Assembly (NCBI RefSeq): GCF_030503635.1
Contig: NZ_CP129965.1
Span: forward strand, 620,001 to 684,000
Reading direction: 5' to 3'
Length of the DNA: 64,000 nucleotides
Source of the DNA: Corynebacterium sp. P3-F1
Lineage (GTDB): Bacteria > Actinomycetota > Actinomycetes > Mycobacteriales > Mycobacteriaceae
In this document: positions 62,592-64,000 of the stretch, piece by piece
Layout of the letters: each line of letters opens with the position of its first letter
How positions within the stretch are numbered: position 1 is the first letter of the stretch
The notes under the pieces: generated by a model
The model's input: the letters and a program-made list of their open reading frames with translations, nothing else
Database searches by the model: none
Told to the model about the DNA's origin: nothing
Translations under genes and position numbers: made by a program

Positions 62592-64000
62592 ATGAGCAAC
62601 CAAACGTTTATCGAGGTCGAGGCTAAATTCGCCGTCGACGACAGCATCGCGGTCCCCGATCTGACCACCCTGTCCGCCGTGGAGTCCGCAGGCGAGACCG
62701 CGCATCACAGCTTGTCCGCGATCTACTACGACACCGCGGACCTGCGCCTGACCCGTGCGAAGGTCACGCTGCGTCGCCGCACCGGCGGCAAGGACGACGG
62801 CTGGCACATCAAGCTGCCGGGCTCAACCGGCCGCACGGAGCTCCACGCCGAGCTCAGCGACCCGTCCACGCCGCCCGACGAGCTTCTCGACGCCGTCCGT
62901 GCCATCATCCGCCGCGAGCCCCTCTCCCCCATCGCGCAGGTGGACAACAACCGCGCCGAGACCCCACTGCTGGACGCGGAGGGCAGGCAGGTTGCCGAGT
63001 TCTGCGACGACCACGTCACCGCGTGGTCCCTTCTGCCCGGCGGCCAGCAGACCTCTTGGCGCGAGTGGGAAGTCGAACTCGCTGGTGAGTTGGCTGATTC
63101 CGTCGACGGCGCCGCCCTGTTGCACGAGGCCACCTCACTGCTGATCAACCGCGGCGCCCGCAAGTCCGCTTCTTCCTCCAAGCTAGCCACCGCACTTGGC
63201 GATTCCGCGGCGGCAGCACCGCTCCCGCCGTACATGAGCACCGACGGCCTCGACGAGGACTCACCCGCCAAGGCTGTCGTCGACTCCCTGCGCGTTCAGC
63301 GTGACCGCCTCGTCGAATGGGACCCGAAGGTCCGCAACGACGAGTGGGATTCCGTCCACCAAATGCGCGTGGCCACACGTGAGCTGCGCAGCCTGCTGGA
63401 GACCTTCGAGGGCATCCTCGCTGGCGACCAGCTCACCCACCTCGAAAGCGAGCTGAAGGAACTCGCCGCGCTGCTGGGCACCGCCCGCGATGCCGAGGTC
63501 GTCGAGGAGCGCTTCGTCGGCCTGCTCGATTCCGACACCACCGGCATGATCGATGGCCCCGCCACCGAGCACATCCGCGGCGACATGCGCCGCGAGTACG
63601 AGCGCGCCCACCGCCGCATCGTGCGCACGCTCGATTCACAGCGCTACTTCACGCTTCTCGACGACATCGATGCCCTCCTAGCCAACCCTCCTCTCGCCTC
63701 CGACACTCCCGCCGGCACGACTGACACGCAAAGCGACGGCACCGAAGCGGGAGCCACGGATGCCGCCACCGAGACCGGGGCCCCGGAGGCTGTGCCTGAA
63801 TCCCGCTCCTCCGAAGAGATCCTCTACGAGCACCTCGAGCGCGGCTACAAGAAACTGAAGAAGCGCGCCAAGCTGGCAGAGGAACATTACCCAGACACCT
63901 CGCTGCCGCTGCACCAGCGCGAGGAGTACGTTCACGACGTCCGCAAGGCCGCCAAGAAGCTGCGCTACTCCGCCAACGCCGCAAAGGACAGCGGCCTGAA
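62592..64000 (+). CDS. CYTH and CHAD domain protein, 3' end beyond window
   Basis: The frame from ATG 62592 stays open to the window end (about 469 residues seen). The N-terminal CYTH domain (about 1-200) begins F-I-E-V-E-A-K-F, the ExExK triphosphate-binding motif, followed by Y-Y-D-T-A-D-L-R-L and R-R-R-T-G-G. The CHAD domain starts near residue 220 with H-Q-M-R-V-A-T-R-E-L-R-S-L-L, and a second Arg-rich helix, H-D-V-R-K-A-A-K-K-L-R-Y-S-A, is near the end. A low-complexity Thr/Ala/Glu insert (about 365-415) splits the CHAD part. CYTH proteins hydrolyse or bind inorganic polyphosphate or triphosphate, and CHAD binds polyphosphate. Divergent from glnA2. Confidence 0.9.
   Translation, partial: MSNQTFIEVEAKFAVDDSIAVPDLTTLSAVESAGETAHHSLSAIYYDTADLRLTRAKVTLRRRTGGKDDGWHIKLPGSTGRTELHAELSDPSTPPDELLDAVRAIIRREPLSPIAQVDNNRAETPLLDAEGRQVAEFCDDHVTAWSLLPGGQQTSWREWEVELAGELADSVDGAALLHEATSLLINRGARKSASSSKLATALGDSAAAAPLPPYMSTDGLDEDSPAKAVVDSLRVQRDRLVEWDPKVRNDEWDSVHQMRVATRELRSLLETFEGILAGDQLTHLESELKELAALLGTARDAEVVEERFVGLLDSDTTGMIDGPATEHIRGDMRREYERAHRRIVRTLDSQRYFTLLDDIDALLANPPLASDTPAGTTDTQSDGTEAGATDAATETGAPEAVPESRSSEEILYEHLERGYKKLKKRAKLAEEHYPDTSLPLHQREEYVHDVRKAAKKLRYSANAAKDSGL

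Overview
The window is a stretch of chromosome from an actinobacterium of the genus Corynebacterium. This rests on gene content and order. Present are mraZ beside the division/cell-wall cluster, the mycolata mannosyltransferases mptA and pimB', pknL with its Rv2175c-like partner, the actinobacterial qcrCAB-ctaE and ctaCF respiratory genes, ltsA, and a glutamine synthetase pair with glnE. The order closely follows the mraZ to glnA2 block known from C. glutamicum. Codon third positions are GC-rich, which opens many long antisense frames. Many genes have a -10 hexamer six to eight bases before the start codon, the layout of leaderless mRNAs. No tRNA, rRNA, CRISPR array, insertion sequence or prophage was seen.

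Layout. 1-2.8 kb: start of rsmH, mraZ with its tandem repeat operator, a DUF3040 protein, and a HEPN gene facing a GNAT gene across a LexA-type SOS box. 2.9-7.2 kb: polyprenyl diphosphate synthase (idsA), mptA, the Rv2175c-like gene and pknL. 7.3-14.2 kb (minus strand): aroG, RNase AS, plsC, glucokinase, pimB' and two NlpC/P60 hydrolases. 14.7-21.1 kb (minus): qcrB-qcrA-qcrC-ctaE and ctaF-ctaC, making the bc1-aa3 supercomplex. 21.6-29.1 kb: ltsA, an A-type Fe-S carrier, a DUF3043 protein, a lone cobT, ilvE, leucyl aminopeptidase and a small conserved protein. 29.3-39.7 kb: aceF (three lipoyl domains), a fused dihydroxyacetone kinase, gcvP-gcvT-gcvH, lipB and lipA. This groups three lipoyl-dependent functions: two sets of lipoylated proteins (E2 and GcvH) and the enzymes that make lipoate.

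39.9-46.1 kb: a lipid module, fadE5-like and fadA2-like genes divergent from fabG4-like and htdX-like genes across a perfect 22-bp palindrome. The same gene set is known as Rv0241c-Rv0244c in Mycobacterium tuberculosis. 46.2-49.1 kb: DUF4191, RDD protein and glnA (GSI-beta with its adenylylation site). 49.2-56.2 kb is the least conserved part: a TDT-family transporter, a proline-rich membrane protein interrupted by an in-frame stop, a miniature XRE-like regulator lacking its DNA-recognition part with a membrane partner, a CPBP protease, a GH25 hydrolase without a signal peptide, a Nudix hydrolase, an anchored extracytoplasmic protein, a membrane-anchored trypsin-like protease and a small acidic protein. 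56.2-64 kb: thrC, a small conserved protein, glnE, glnA2 and the start of a CYTH-CHAD protein that runs off the end.

Most of the window is conserved housekeeping sequence. The parts most worth a second look are the SOS box between HEPN and GNAT genes, the Ala/Lys/Glu-rich N-terminal extension on the HtdX-like dehydratase, the palindromic operator of the fatty-acid module, the miniature regulator/membrane protein pair, the interrupted gene at 50.2 kb and the long inverted repeat after lipA.
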